Shown here: positions 1 to 7,177 of the stretch, in pieces
Position numbering within the stretch: the first letter of the stretch is position 1
How the letters are laid out: every line of letters starts with the position of its first letter
Notes under the pieces: model-generated
What the model was told of the DNA's origin: nothing
Databases searched by the model: none
What the model saw: the letters and a program-made list of their open reading frames with translations, nothing else
NCBI GenBank assembly: GCA_963775805.1
Contig: CAVZKG010000005.1
Location: forward strand, 248,001 to 312,000
Source: JAFAMB01 sp963775805
GTDB taxonomy: Bacteria > Verrucomicrobiota > Verrucomicrobiia > Chthoniobacterales > JAFAMB01
DNA: 64,000 nt
Direction of reading: 5' to 3'
Program-made: the position numbers and the translations under genes

Positions 1-263
1 CGGCGGCCGCTGAGAGAGTTCTGGCCCGGCGCGTCGCTAATTCCCCGGCAGCCCGAGGCGAAAACCGTTGGCTTCCCGGTTGGAAAAACCGTGTCCGGAC
101 CTACGCGGATTAGCGTTTCTCTTTGAGAGATGCAGGCTTCGATCGTCCGATTTCAAAACCCAAACCGACGCGCAAGTGGCTGGCCCGCATTTCACACAGA
201 AACGCGAAAAATACGGGCTAGGGCGCGCGCGGATTTCCCTCGAGCCCGACAAGGGATTGCGGT
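1..263. other. no supported gene
   Basis: Short open frames exist on both strands, but none shows a recognisable domain, signal peptide or convincing ribosome binding site. I see no terminator or repeat here. It is the downstream flank of the reverse-strand GlsB-like gene. Confidence 0.5.
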
Positions 264-509
264 CTAAAAGAATTTACCTGCTACGAACAGCACAATCAGC
301 GCGCCGATGATCGATAAAAGTAGACCGGCCGGATGAAATGGAGCGCCGTCTGCCGGCTTCGAAAAGAGCCTCGCAATCAATCCGCCAACTATCGATCCCA
401 CAATTCCAAGGATCACCGTCATAATGAAGCCGAGGTGCGTGTGGAGGATGAAACTGGCGATCGCACCTGCGATGAAGCCAAGGATGATGGACCAAATAAT
501 ATGTAACAT
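264..509 (-). CDS. GlsB/YeaQ/YmgE family stress-response membrane protein
   Basis: An 81-residue protein made almost entirely of three hydrophobic, glycine-rich segments (about residues 2-22, 28-48 and 60-79), with the family pattern GFIAGAIAS near the start and GIVGSIVGGLIA in the middle. This is the small transglycosylase-associated/GlsB membrane family, usually about 80 residues and often induced by general stress; its biochemical role is unknown. It sits alone on the reverse strand. A short palindrome lies 16-31 bp upstream of its start and may be an operator. Family call is firm; function is not. Confidence 0.9.
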   Translation of the reverse strand: MLHIIWSIILGFIAGAIASFILHTHLGFIMTVILGIVGSIVGGLIARLFSKPADGAPFHPAGLLLSIIGALIVLFVAGKFF

Positions 510-524
510 AGAGGTTTTGAGGTT

Positions 525-540
525 AAGTTACTGGTAACTT
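525..540. promoter_or_regulatory. 16-bp palindrome upstream of the GlsB-like gene
   Basis: AAGTTAC-TG-GTAACTT, a perfect 7-bp inverted repeat with a 2-bp centre, lies just upstream of the reverse-strand start at 509. The size and placement suit a dimeric regulator site, but no known consensus was matched. It could be coincidental. Confidence 0.3.
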
Positions 541-759
541 TAATTCTGTTTTTTATCAGACTGGAAGTACGATGTCGATGCCCTTTGGTTCGCGACAGTG
601 AGCTCCTGTCGGAGGGCGCGTATCTGCCCTCGATTCGGTGCTGATCCACCCACAGAAATCGAATTCGGCGTATTTCCTGCGAAGGGACATTGTTATATTT
701 TCTGTAAATACTAAGTTCAAAAAGAATCGGCGATGATCAGCCTGGTTCCATTCGCTATC

Positions 760-957
760 ATGAAGAAGGCGTTATTGTCCCTCACGTTCTTGGCTTTTAT
801 TCCGGCAACTTCTGCTCCTGGATTGAGCGCGCCGGCGACGCGGGTCGCGGCCTCTTTCCATCGCACCTTGGTGTTCAGGGTGCCAACGCATCGGTCGCAA
901 GTGAAGCTTGTGTTCACGGTGCCAACGCATCCGCCTCCCGCCGGTTCCGCGGTGTAA
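760..957 (+). CDS. small putative secreted peptide (uncertain)
   Basis: From the ATG at 760 this frame encodes about 65 residues beginning MKKALLSLTFLAFIPATSA, a plausible signal peptide with two lysines, a hydrophobic core and a small-residue cleavage site. The rest has no recognised domain and contains two copies of LVF(R/T)VPTH encoded by a 22-bp DNA repeat. There is no clear ribosome binding site, and the reverse strand is also open here. The signal peptide is the main reason to list it; it may be noncoding. Confidence 0.3.
   Translation: MKKALLSLTFLAFIPATSAPGLSAPATRVAASFHRTLVFRVPTHRSQVKLVFTVPTHPPPAGSAV
871..931 (+). repeat. 22-bp direct repeat, two copies
   Basis: Copies at 871-892 and 910-931 differ at one base (gtgttca[g/c]ggtgccaacg and onwards), starting 39 bp apart. 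39 is a multiple of three, so both copies translate in the same frame into LVFxVPTH in the small putative secreted peptide. Confidence 0.6.
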
Positions 958-1033
958 ATTCGCGCAATTATTCTTCGTTCAACAGCTCAAACCAGAGGTG
1001 ACGTTCGGCGGCTTGAATGTTAGGGTCGTCGAA

Positions 1034-2995
1034 ATGATTTCATTGCAGTTCGATAAAGCCCAACCGCTCAATGGCTATCGACTGGTTTCACTCCGGGCCG
1101 AAGATCGCGAGGCACCGCTTGCGATCTGTCTGTTTGTGCGAGTCGATGCAGCCAGTTCAGCCCCTTTCATTCTGCTGCGGGAGACAATCGACTCTTCGAT
1201 TTATCTTGGTTGTATCGTCGACCGGGCTGGACATCCGAAGGCGTCTGTCGAGATTTGGGTACAGAACGTCGATCGAGTTGCTTTCAGTTTTCACGCCCGC
1301 CTGGAGCAGTTGACGAACACGCTCCTGGATGGCCGCTGGTCGGAGCGTGCCGCGATGTTTCGTGCTCTCAAACGGGGAACGATCATTGAGACGGGGTCCG
1401 AATTCACTCATCCTGCTCCATCGCTGGTCGACGAGAGAGAAGGGGCCATGGTGCACCCGGTGGAACCGGTTTCGGGGCGCCCGTTCATTCTCTGCGAGGA
1501 TGAAAAGGCTTTGGAGCTTGCCGGTCTGCCTCCCTATGCTTCCTCGCTCCATCGTTATTTGTGGAACGGACCAGGGGTTGCGGATCCGGTATTCCTGGCT
1601 TTAACGACCGACGCGCCACTTCCGTCCGGAATCAGATCGGCAGCTGAGCAGTTCAAAGGGTTTCACCTATTCAACCCCGGCGGCGGCCTTCTCCTTGTGC
1701 GCCCGCTGGCTCCTCTCGGCCTGACTGAGTTTGCCGATCTACTTTCAGGCAAAGTCTGGCCTGGGATTGTTTGCGGAAAAGAGACAATTCACCTGAGTTC
1801 GCCCTATTCGGAACTCGCAGATGCTGAGGCGATTCTCTATCGAGGCTCTCATCTGTTCAGTGGGCGAGCAGGTCGAGCTGGACGGTTGCTCGAAATATTC
1901 CATCTGAAATTAAACTTGGTTCTTCAGGCCATCGAGGAAACACGAACGGCTATCCGGTTTCAGCAAATGCCCTTTCTCGTTCTTGGAGCTGATAGCTTCC
2001 GGGTACAGCTTTTTGAGGTAGGAACAGGGCTGCCGCTATTCTGGAGCGGAAAGGTCGACATGGCCGAGTCGAGCTGTGCGATGGCGCTCTCGGTCGGCGC
2101 CAATGCGGCACGGTACTTTGTCCCCCCGGAGTTACAAGGGCGCTCGATTTACAGGCCGGAAGCGAGGTACTCGGCGGAACGGGGAACAGCAAGCGTTCGC
2201 ATCCGCAGGGTGTTGCCGCCAGCCCAGGGCGGGACGAGTCTGGAAGCAACAATCATAACGGACGAACGCATGAGTGTCGCTGCGAGTGATTTGATCCACG
2301 TGCGGATTCCGATTGCCGGTGGACGAGCCGATCTCTTTGGGCACGTCGACGAATCCGAAGCCCTCGCAAAAGGGGAAACGCGGTTCCGTACAATTCCTCA
2401 GAATCTCTCCGCATCGGAGAAAATTGGCCTCGAAGAACTGGAGGGTTCTTCTGTCAATAACGCGAGCTTCGAAATATTGCCACTGCTCACATCGCCTTGT
2501 GACATGTACGCACTCGCGGTGCTTGCCGTGCGGATCCTGCTTGTCGACGAAGAGAACACCTTGGCAATTGCTCTGGATTCCATGCTCAGCCTGGCACGCG
2601 AAGTGGCGACTGAGCACGAATCGGGAAATAGTCTGGGCAAACGGCTGCAAGCTATCCTGGCAAAAGATCAGCGCTGGGCCGCTTCAGTCGGCCCGCACCG
2701 CCTGGTCCGGGATATTGGCGTTCGGCAGACGGCGGCTCGAATCATTCCTTCCGATCTCTGGTGGGAGACGATCGGCGTCGTTCTCCGATTGTTTCCTGGG
2801 ATCGGTCCGGACAGTTACTGCAGAGATCTCGGGGACGCTCCGTCGACGGCACTGGACCAGATTTTCGACAATGCGATCAGTCAGATTAATCTCTTGCTCC
2901 TGCGATCCAGGAGCCTGGTTGTCGCCGACTGGAACCAGAACCTTGAAATCCACGACGCCATATACGAAGTCATCGCCAATAAAGCGTCAAGGTAA
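1034..2995 (+). CDS. large protein of unknown function with a faint kinase C-lobe-like segment
   Basis: About 653 residues from the ATG at 1034 (an upstream GTG at 908 would add 42 residues of atypical composition, so I prefer 1034). No signal peptide or membrane segment. The first two thirds look beta-rich. Near residue 490, SPCDMYALAVLAVRILLV resembles the 'D-x-Y-(A/S)-L-G-V-L' helix of Ser/Thr kinase C-lobes, but no Walker-like glycine loop, VAIK lysine or HRD motif is visible, so any kinase fold would be degenerate. Its position beside T6SS and OmpA-type genes suggests a T6SS accessory or regulatory role; that is inference only. Confidence 0.75.
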   Translation: MISLQFDKAQPLNGYRLVSLRAEDREAPLAICLFVRVDAASSAPFILLRETIDSSIYLGCIVDRAGHPKASVEIWVQNVDRVAFSFHARLEQLTNTLLDGRWSERAAMFRALKRGTIIETGSEFTHPAPSLVDEREGAMVHPVEPVSGRPFILCEDEKALELAGLPPYASSLHRYLWNGPGVADPVFLALTTDAPLPSGIRSAAEQFKGFHLFNPGGGLLLVRPLAPLGLTEFADLLSGKVWPGIVCGKETIHLSSPYSELADAEAILYRGSHLFSGRAGRAGRLLEIFHLKLNLVLQAIEETRTAIRFQQMPFLVLGADSFRVQLFEVGTGLPLFWSGKVDMAESSCAMALSVGANAARYFVPPELQGRSIYRPEARYSAERGTASVRIRRVLPPAQGGTSLEATIITDERMSVAASDLIHVRIPIAGGRADLFGHVDESEALAKGETRFRTIPQNLSASEKIGLEELEGSSVNNASFEILPLLTSPCDMYALAVLAVRILLVDEENTLAIALDSMLSLAREVATEHESGNSLGKRLQAILAKDQRWAASVGPHRLVRDIGVRQTAARIIPSDLWWETIGVVLRLFPGIGPDSYCRDLGDAPSTALDQIFDNAISQINLLLLRSRSLVVADWNQNLEIHDAIYEVIANKASR

Positions 2996-3058
2996 CCGGG
3001 TTAGCCCCGAATGCTATCCCAATTCAAATTGCCTTGGATAGAATGAAGAATCGGCGTC

Positions 3059-3085
3059 ACAGATCGGCTCGCAGAGCCGATCTGT
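3059..3085. terminator. hairpin between convergent genes
   Basis: A perfect 12-bp stem (ACAGATCGGCTC / GAGCCGATCTGT) with a 3-nt GCA loop lies between the forward gene ending at 2995 and the reverse gene ending at 3091. There is no long T-tract on either side, so it may be a bidirectional terminator of modest strength or an mRNA 3'-end stabiliser. Confidence 0.6.
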
Positions 3086-3090
3086 TCCGG

Positions 3091-3954
3091 CTAAGGCAAG
3101 ACTCCCCAGACTTCCACGATTCGGTTCTTCGCAAGCTCGCGCGGATCGAGTAAGTCGGTCCCCCCCATCGGGACCACGTGCATGACATTTTGGAGGCCAA
3201 GCTGGCTCTTGAGTACATCCATCACTTCCTCAGCTCGCGCGCTTGAGATCAGGAGATTTTTCTGGTTGTCGCCTTGTTTGTCTGCGTAACCAAGAATGAC
3301 CAGGACCAGGGTCGGATCGTCCACGAGGGCTTTCAGCTGGGGTTTGTCCAGTTCGGCTTTCATCGCCGAGAGGACATCGGGAGATATCTTCGTCAACGAA
3401 GTCTCGAACGATACGGTGAACAAGCGCCCCATCCCTCTGGCTCTCTGGACCGCGCTGTAAAGGCGATCCTTGTTCTGCTGGGAAACATTGGGCATTTCAT
3501 CGATGCGCTTGAGAACTGCGCTCTTCACTTCTGCGATCTCCGGCAACGTAATATCGAAATTGATCGGAGTTCCGGAGACGCTTGCGGCGGGAGTTGGAGA
3601 AGGGGTGGAAATATCGAGGGGGGTCGCTGTCGGTGTTTCGGTCGGAGTCGAAATTGGGGTCGGAGTCGGTGTCGGCGTCAGAGTCGGGGTGGGCGATAAC
3701 TGATACACGTCGACGCGCCTCTTCGGCGCGCTATTAAGGGTCCATAGGATCGCCGCGACCGCCAGGATCAGAACGATTCCAACACCAATCGATAGAATCA
3801 GAACCGGCGACACTGTGCGTTTCGGTCCGAGCGATTCCAGTGGGGAGCCGCATTCCGGGCAGCGGAAATCCTTTGTAACGACCGTAATCTTCTCGTTTCG
3901 ATACGCCAGCTTGCAACCGGAGTAATTAGTGCATTTACCAATCCGTTGAGCCAT
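3091..3954 (-). CDS. membrane-anchored zinc-ribbon / OmpA-like peptidoglycan-binding protein
   Basis: 287 residues. The N-terminus carries four zinc-ribbon-like cysteines (C8, C15, C34, C37 in CTNYSGC and CPECG), followed by one membrane segment near residues 51-72 (VLILSIGVGIVLILAVAAIL). Next comes a Thr/Pro-rich linker with many TPTP repeats (about residues 84-130), then a C-terminal OmpA-like domain with GYAD and SSARAEEV, where the conserved Asp and Arg contact diaminopimelate in the family. Topology implies a cytoplasmic zinc ribbon and a periplasmic wall-binding domain. The nearby TssL lacks a peptidoglycan-binding domain, so this protein is a candidate TagL/TagN-type anchor for the T6SS; that role is inferred from neighbourhood. 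Confidence 0.85.
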   Translation of the reverse strand: MAQRIGKCTNYSGCKLAYRNEKITVVTKDFRCPECGSPLESLGPKRTVSPVLILSIGVGIVLILAVAAILWTLNSAPKRRVDVYQLSPTPTLTPTPTPTPISTPTETPTATPLDISTPSPTPAASVSGTPINFDITLPEIAEVKSAVLKRIDEMPNVSQQNKDRLYSAVQRARGMGRLFTVSFETSLTKISPDVLSAMKAELDKPQLKALVDDPTLVLVILGYADKQGDNQKNLLISSARAEEVMDVLKSQLGLQNVMHVVPMGGTDLLDPRELAKNRIVEVWGVLP

Positions 3955-4140
3955 ATGCAGACCAACGATTGATATAGCTCGAACCGGGCACGGTCAATGT
4001 CTGATAAGTGCTCGCGAAAGAATCGTCCGCTGAGTTTCCGTTTTCATCTCTCGTGCGGCAAAGATCGCCGGCGAATTGCCGAATTGGGACCCGGCAAAAA
4101 AGCTCGCCATCAAGAAAACGGGCAACTACCCTCGTTTACA

Positions 4141-4494
4141 ATGAAGAGGGGAGCGCAGCTAAGCATTGGCGAGCGGACGGAGGGGCGGGAACGAATCCTC
4201 AGCTTGAAAGGCGCAGCGGATATTCTTGCGATGTCGACTGTTCAAGACTCCCTCGCGCGGGCTAGTCGCGAAGAGATTCGATTGCTGCTGGTGGATTTGT
4301 CAGAGACAGATTTTATTAATAGTCCGGTCTGGGCGGTGATCACTCTTTATGCGCGAAAGAATCGTGATAAATCTCGTGTCGCGATTATTGGGATGTCGGA
4401 TCGAATTAAAGGTTCCTTCGAAATGATGGGCTTGCAGAAGGAGCTCTTGACGTTTGCGGACGCCGATAGCGCTCGCAAAGAGTTGCTTGATTGA
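4141..4494 (+). CDS. STAS-domain protein, MlaB-like / anti-sigma-factor-antagonist-like
   Basis: 117 residues from the ATG at 4141; an upstream in-frame start at 3997 would add an unusual basic extension and is less likely. The whole protein is a STAS domain, with DLSETDFINSPVWAVI holding the serine at the position phosphorylated in SpoIIAA/RsbV proteins. It stands 27 bp before the MlaE permease gene, the place of mlaB in phospholipid transport operons. The same operon ends in a SpoIIE phosphatase fused to an HATPase domain, so this STAS serine is a likely target of reversible phosphorylation. Domain is firm; regulation is inferred. Confidence 0.85.
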   Translation: MKRGAQLSIGERTEGRERILSLKGAADILAMSTVQDSLARASREEIRLLLVDLSETDFINSPVWAVITLYARKNRDKSRVAIIGMSDRIKGSFEMMGLQKELLTFADADSARKELLD

Positions 4495-4521
4495 AGGGGC
4501 TCGGATTCTTGAGGCCGCTGG

Positions 4522-5268
4522 ATGATTAGTACCAGGATCGGGTATGTCAGATTGGTGATGCAATTGTTGCAGGCAACGGTTCGAACACTGATTCGTCCCT
4601 CCGCTGTCACATTTGAGAATGTGCTCGTTCAGATTCGTTCGATTGGTGTCGGAGCAATTCCCGCGGCGAGTTTGATCGCGCTGACGGCGGGATTCGTTTT
4701 GGGACTCGTTTTAGAGCTCCAGCTCAGCCAACTTGGCAAGGTGGAGATCGTCCCGAGTTTGCTATGGATCATCCTGACCGAACAGGTTGTTCCTGTCGGT
4801 GTCGCTCTGATTTTTGCGGGACGCAGCGTGTCCGCCGTCACTGCCGAGTTGGGAGCGATGCAAGTTTCCGAGGAGGTTAAGGCCTTATTTACCATGGGGA
4901 TCGATGTGGAATCTTACTTGCTCGTCCCGCGCTTCATCGGCTTTCAGATCATGTTGCCTGTCGTTACTTTGGTTTGTATCTATGCGTCGCTCGTCGGTGG
5001 ATGGCTGCTTTGTGGCACAGTCCTTAAGATGAGTGTCACCGACTATATCTACTATGTTTTCGACGGCGCTAGCTTCTGGAGCGTCCTTGTCGCTCTGATT
5101 AAGAGCGCGCTATTCGCATTTTTGGTCGCGACGATCGCCTTCTACAAGGGGCTCAATGTCCGAAACGGGTCGCGGGAAATCAGCGAGGCGACCACCCAGT
5201 CGGTCGTTATGGCCGTCGTTGTCGTCACACTTGCGAACGCGGCCGTCACCTCGATCCAGCTTGTTTGA
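4522..5268 (+). CDS. mlaE: MlaE/YrbE-type ABC transporter permease
   Basis: 248 residues with about five to six membrane segments. Family landmarks are an amphipathic start, the motif EVVP-like EQVVPVGVALIFAGRSVSAVTAELG in the central coupling region, and a C-terminal NAAVTSI segment. MlaE permeases work as dimers at the centre of the MlaFEDB complex in the inner membrane, moving phospholipids between inner and outer membranes. It is followed 12 bp later by its ATPase. Length matches the family (about 250-260). Confidence 0.93.
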   Translation: MISTRIGYVRLVMQLLQATVRTLIRPSAVTFENVLVQIRSIGVGAIPAASLIALTAGFVLGLVLELQLSQLGKVEIVPSLLWIILTEQVVPVGVALIFAGRSVSAVTAELGAMQVSEEVKALFTMGIDVESYLLVPRFIGFQIMLPVVTLVCIYASLVGGWLLCGTVLKMSVTDYIYYVFDGASFWSVLVALIKSALFAFLVATIAFYKGLNVRNGSREISEATTQSVVMAVVVVTLANAAVTSIQLV

Positions 5269-5280
5269 CGATTTAGCGAT

Positions 5281-6096
5281 ATGGAAATCGAACCTGTGTC
5301 TGCCGGAAACTCAGATTCGGGATCCCCCATTCTGCAGGTAATCAACGTGACAAAAAAGTTCCCGAACGGGCGCACTGTCCTGAACGGAATCAGTTTCGAG
5401 GTTCATCCAGAAGAAACCTTTGTAATTCTGGGTGGAAGCGGCTGCGGGAAAAGCACGTTGCTTAATATTCTGATAGGCGTTCTCGCGCCGAGTTCCGGAG
5501 AAATAAGGGTGTTTGGCCACGACCTGCGGTCGATGAAAGGGAAAGACTTGAAAGAAATGCATATCCGATGCGGAATGCTTTTTCAATCCGGTGCGTTAAT
5601 TGAATCGCTCTCGCTGCTCGGGAATGTCCATCTGCCTCTGAGAGAACATTACCGGACGATGGACGCTGCGATCTTGACAGAAACGGCGCGACTGAAGCTT
5701 CGAATGGTTGGGCTCGAGGATCACGGATCGAAACGCCCCTCCGGTATAAGTGGGGGGATGAAAAAACGCGTCGCACTCGCGAGAGCGCTGGCGCTCGATC
5801 CAGATCTGGTATTTGCGGATGAACCGACCTCCGGGCTCGATCCGGTCAGTACCCAGGAAATTGATGAAATGTTCATCCGGCTAACTCGACGGATCGGCGC
5901 TGCCGCGGTTGTTGTGACGCATGATATCGCGAGCTTTTTCCGAATCGCGCACCGGGCGATTATGTTGGGAGGCGAACGGGATGGCGAACTTCAGGGCCAA
6001 ATCATCATGCAGGGTACTCCAGAAGAATTTCGTGCGTCGACGCATCCAGTGGTCAAACGCTTTTTCAGCCTTGGACCAGGCGGTTTTACTAGTTAA
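5281..6096 (+). CDS. mlaF: MlaF-type ABC transporter ATP-binding protein
   Basis: 271 residues. Walker A GGSGCGKST at residues 51-59, the ABC signature SGGMKKRVALARAL, Walker B LVFADEPTSGLDP, and the switch histidine in VVVTHDI are all intact. The signature 'SGGMKKR' is typical of the MlaF subfamily. It should power lipid transport through the MlaE dimer on the cytoplasmic face. It sits between mlaE and mlaD with short gaps, consistent with one transcript. Confidence 0.94.
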   Translation: MEIEPVSAGNSDSGSPILQVINVTKKFPNGRTVLNGISFEVHPEETFVILGGSGCGKSTLLNILIGVLAPSSGEIRVFGHDLRSMKGKDLKEMHIRCGMLFQSGALIESLSLLGNVHLPLREHYRTMDAAILTETARLKLRMVGLEDHGSKRPSGISGGMKKRVALARALALDPDLVFADEPTSGLDPVSTQEIDEMFIRLTRRIGAAAVVVTHDIASFFRIAHRAIMLGGERDGELQGQIIMQGTPEEFRASTHPVVKRFFSLGPGGFTS

Positions 6097-6147
6097 ACAA
6101 TGGTTGCATGTTAGACTTGCCGCCGTTTCGGGCTGCAATTTGTCCAT

Positions 6148-7170
6148 ATGAGCGATGGCGATCCAAAAAAGCGCGGAGTCAGTTTGATCGTTGGGGTTGC
6201 GATCGTTCTGTTGTTGCTTGCCGGATTATATTTTGGAGTCGAAGTAAATCCGTTCAAGAAACCGTTTCTGGCATTCACGATCCGCTTTGATGATGTCGCC
6301 GGGATTCACGAACGGTCAAAGGTCAGCTTTCTCGGTATTCCAGCCGGCTATGTCACCCGGCTCGATTACGCGCCTGGAAACCGGGAAACGGCGGTAAAAG
6401 TCGAGGTAGTCATTGTTCGCAAGCTATTCATTCCAGCTGACGTAAAGGCCTATCTCGAACCGACTTTGCTGGGAGATGCGTCCATCGCTCTGCGGCTTCC
6501 CCGTCCAACCGGCGGAAACAATTCTGAGAATGAGGCCCCGAGCGATTCCGGCGCCAGACTTGCCGACGGCCAGGAGATCATCGGTATTCACGCAACGAAA
6601 CTTGAAGCCGTACTGCCTGGATTTGATGATGCCATGGCCGACGTGAAACAGTACGGTGTTGCGGCGGGCCAACGGCTTTCGAGCATTGGTGATGTTGTTG
6701 ACCGCGGTGTCGCAGCGCTCAGCGGTCTTTTCCTTGAAAAGGATGCGAAAGGAGAATCAAAAATCGATGAACTTGTCGGAAGCCTCCAGGCAATTATAAA
6801 CGGCCCGGAAGGTCAGCAAGATCAATCGATCCGGGGCCAGTTGGAAGCGATCGTTGGCAACTTGCGGGCCAGCAGCGAAAGCATCCGCCAGCTTTCCGAT
6901 GTGCAGGGGAAACAGCAGGGAAGCATTGGCCAGGTCCTGCACGTTTTTGAAGAGACCGCAAAACGGCTCAGCGAAGACGCTGAGTCGGCTCAAAAACTGC
7001 TGGGAAAAATGGGTCACACGAGCGACGCCGTGACACAAGCCAGCGATCAGGTCAGAAATCTCGCCCAAGTCACAACGCAGGCAGTGGAGCAATTTCATAG
7101 TCGACCGTTCCACTATTTGACAACGACGCGTTCACTCACGCCTTCGGTGAGCCCGTCGCCCAGACAGTGA
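6148..7170 (+). CDS. mlaD: MlaD-type MCE-domain substrate-binding protein
   Basis: 340 residues: a single N-terminal membrane anchor (about residues 11-29), an MCE domain (about 35-120; begins FTIRFDDVAGIHERSKVSF and includes PAGYVTRLDY), then a long helical, coiled-coil-prone tail (about 150-325). This is longer than E. coli MlaD (about 180) and closer to the MCE proteins of other phyla whose helices form a periplasmic tunnel. It should form a hexamer on MlaE. Its stop is 7 bp before the phosphatase gene, implying co-transcription. Confidence 0.9.
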   Translation: MSDGDPKKRGVSLIVGVAIVLLLLAGLYFGVEVNPFKKPFLAFTIRFDDVAGIHERSKVSFLGIPAGYVTRLDYAPGNRETAVKVEVVIVRKLFIPADVKAYLEPTLLGDASIALRLPRPTGGNNSENEAPSDSGARLADGQEIIGIHATKLEAVLPGFDDAMADVKQYGVAAGQRLSSIGDVVDRGVAALSGLFLEKDAKGESKIDELVGSLQAIINGPEGQQDQSIRGQLEAIVGNLRASSESIRQLSDVQGKQQGSIGQVLHVFEETAKRLSEDAESAQKLLGKMGHTSDAVTQASDQVRNLAQVTTQAVEQFHSRPFHYLTTTRSLTPSVSPSPRQ

Positions 7171-7177
7171 AAATCTC

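Noticed and set aside
37..310. Short open frames on both strands at the left edge
   Set aside because: Composition, overlap and lack of signals or ribosome sites indicate noncoding sequence.
717..917. Reverse-strand frame of 66 residues opposite the small secreted peptide
   Set aside because: No domain or targeting signal; the forward frame has a better signal peptide, and neither is certain.
3274..3703. Long forward frames rich in Gly/Val inside the OmpA-like gene
   Set aside because: They are antisense readings of the TPTP repeat linker.
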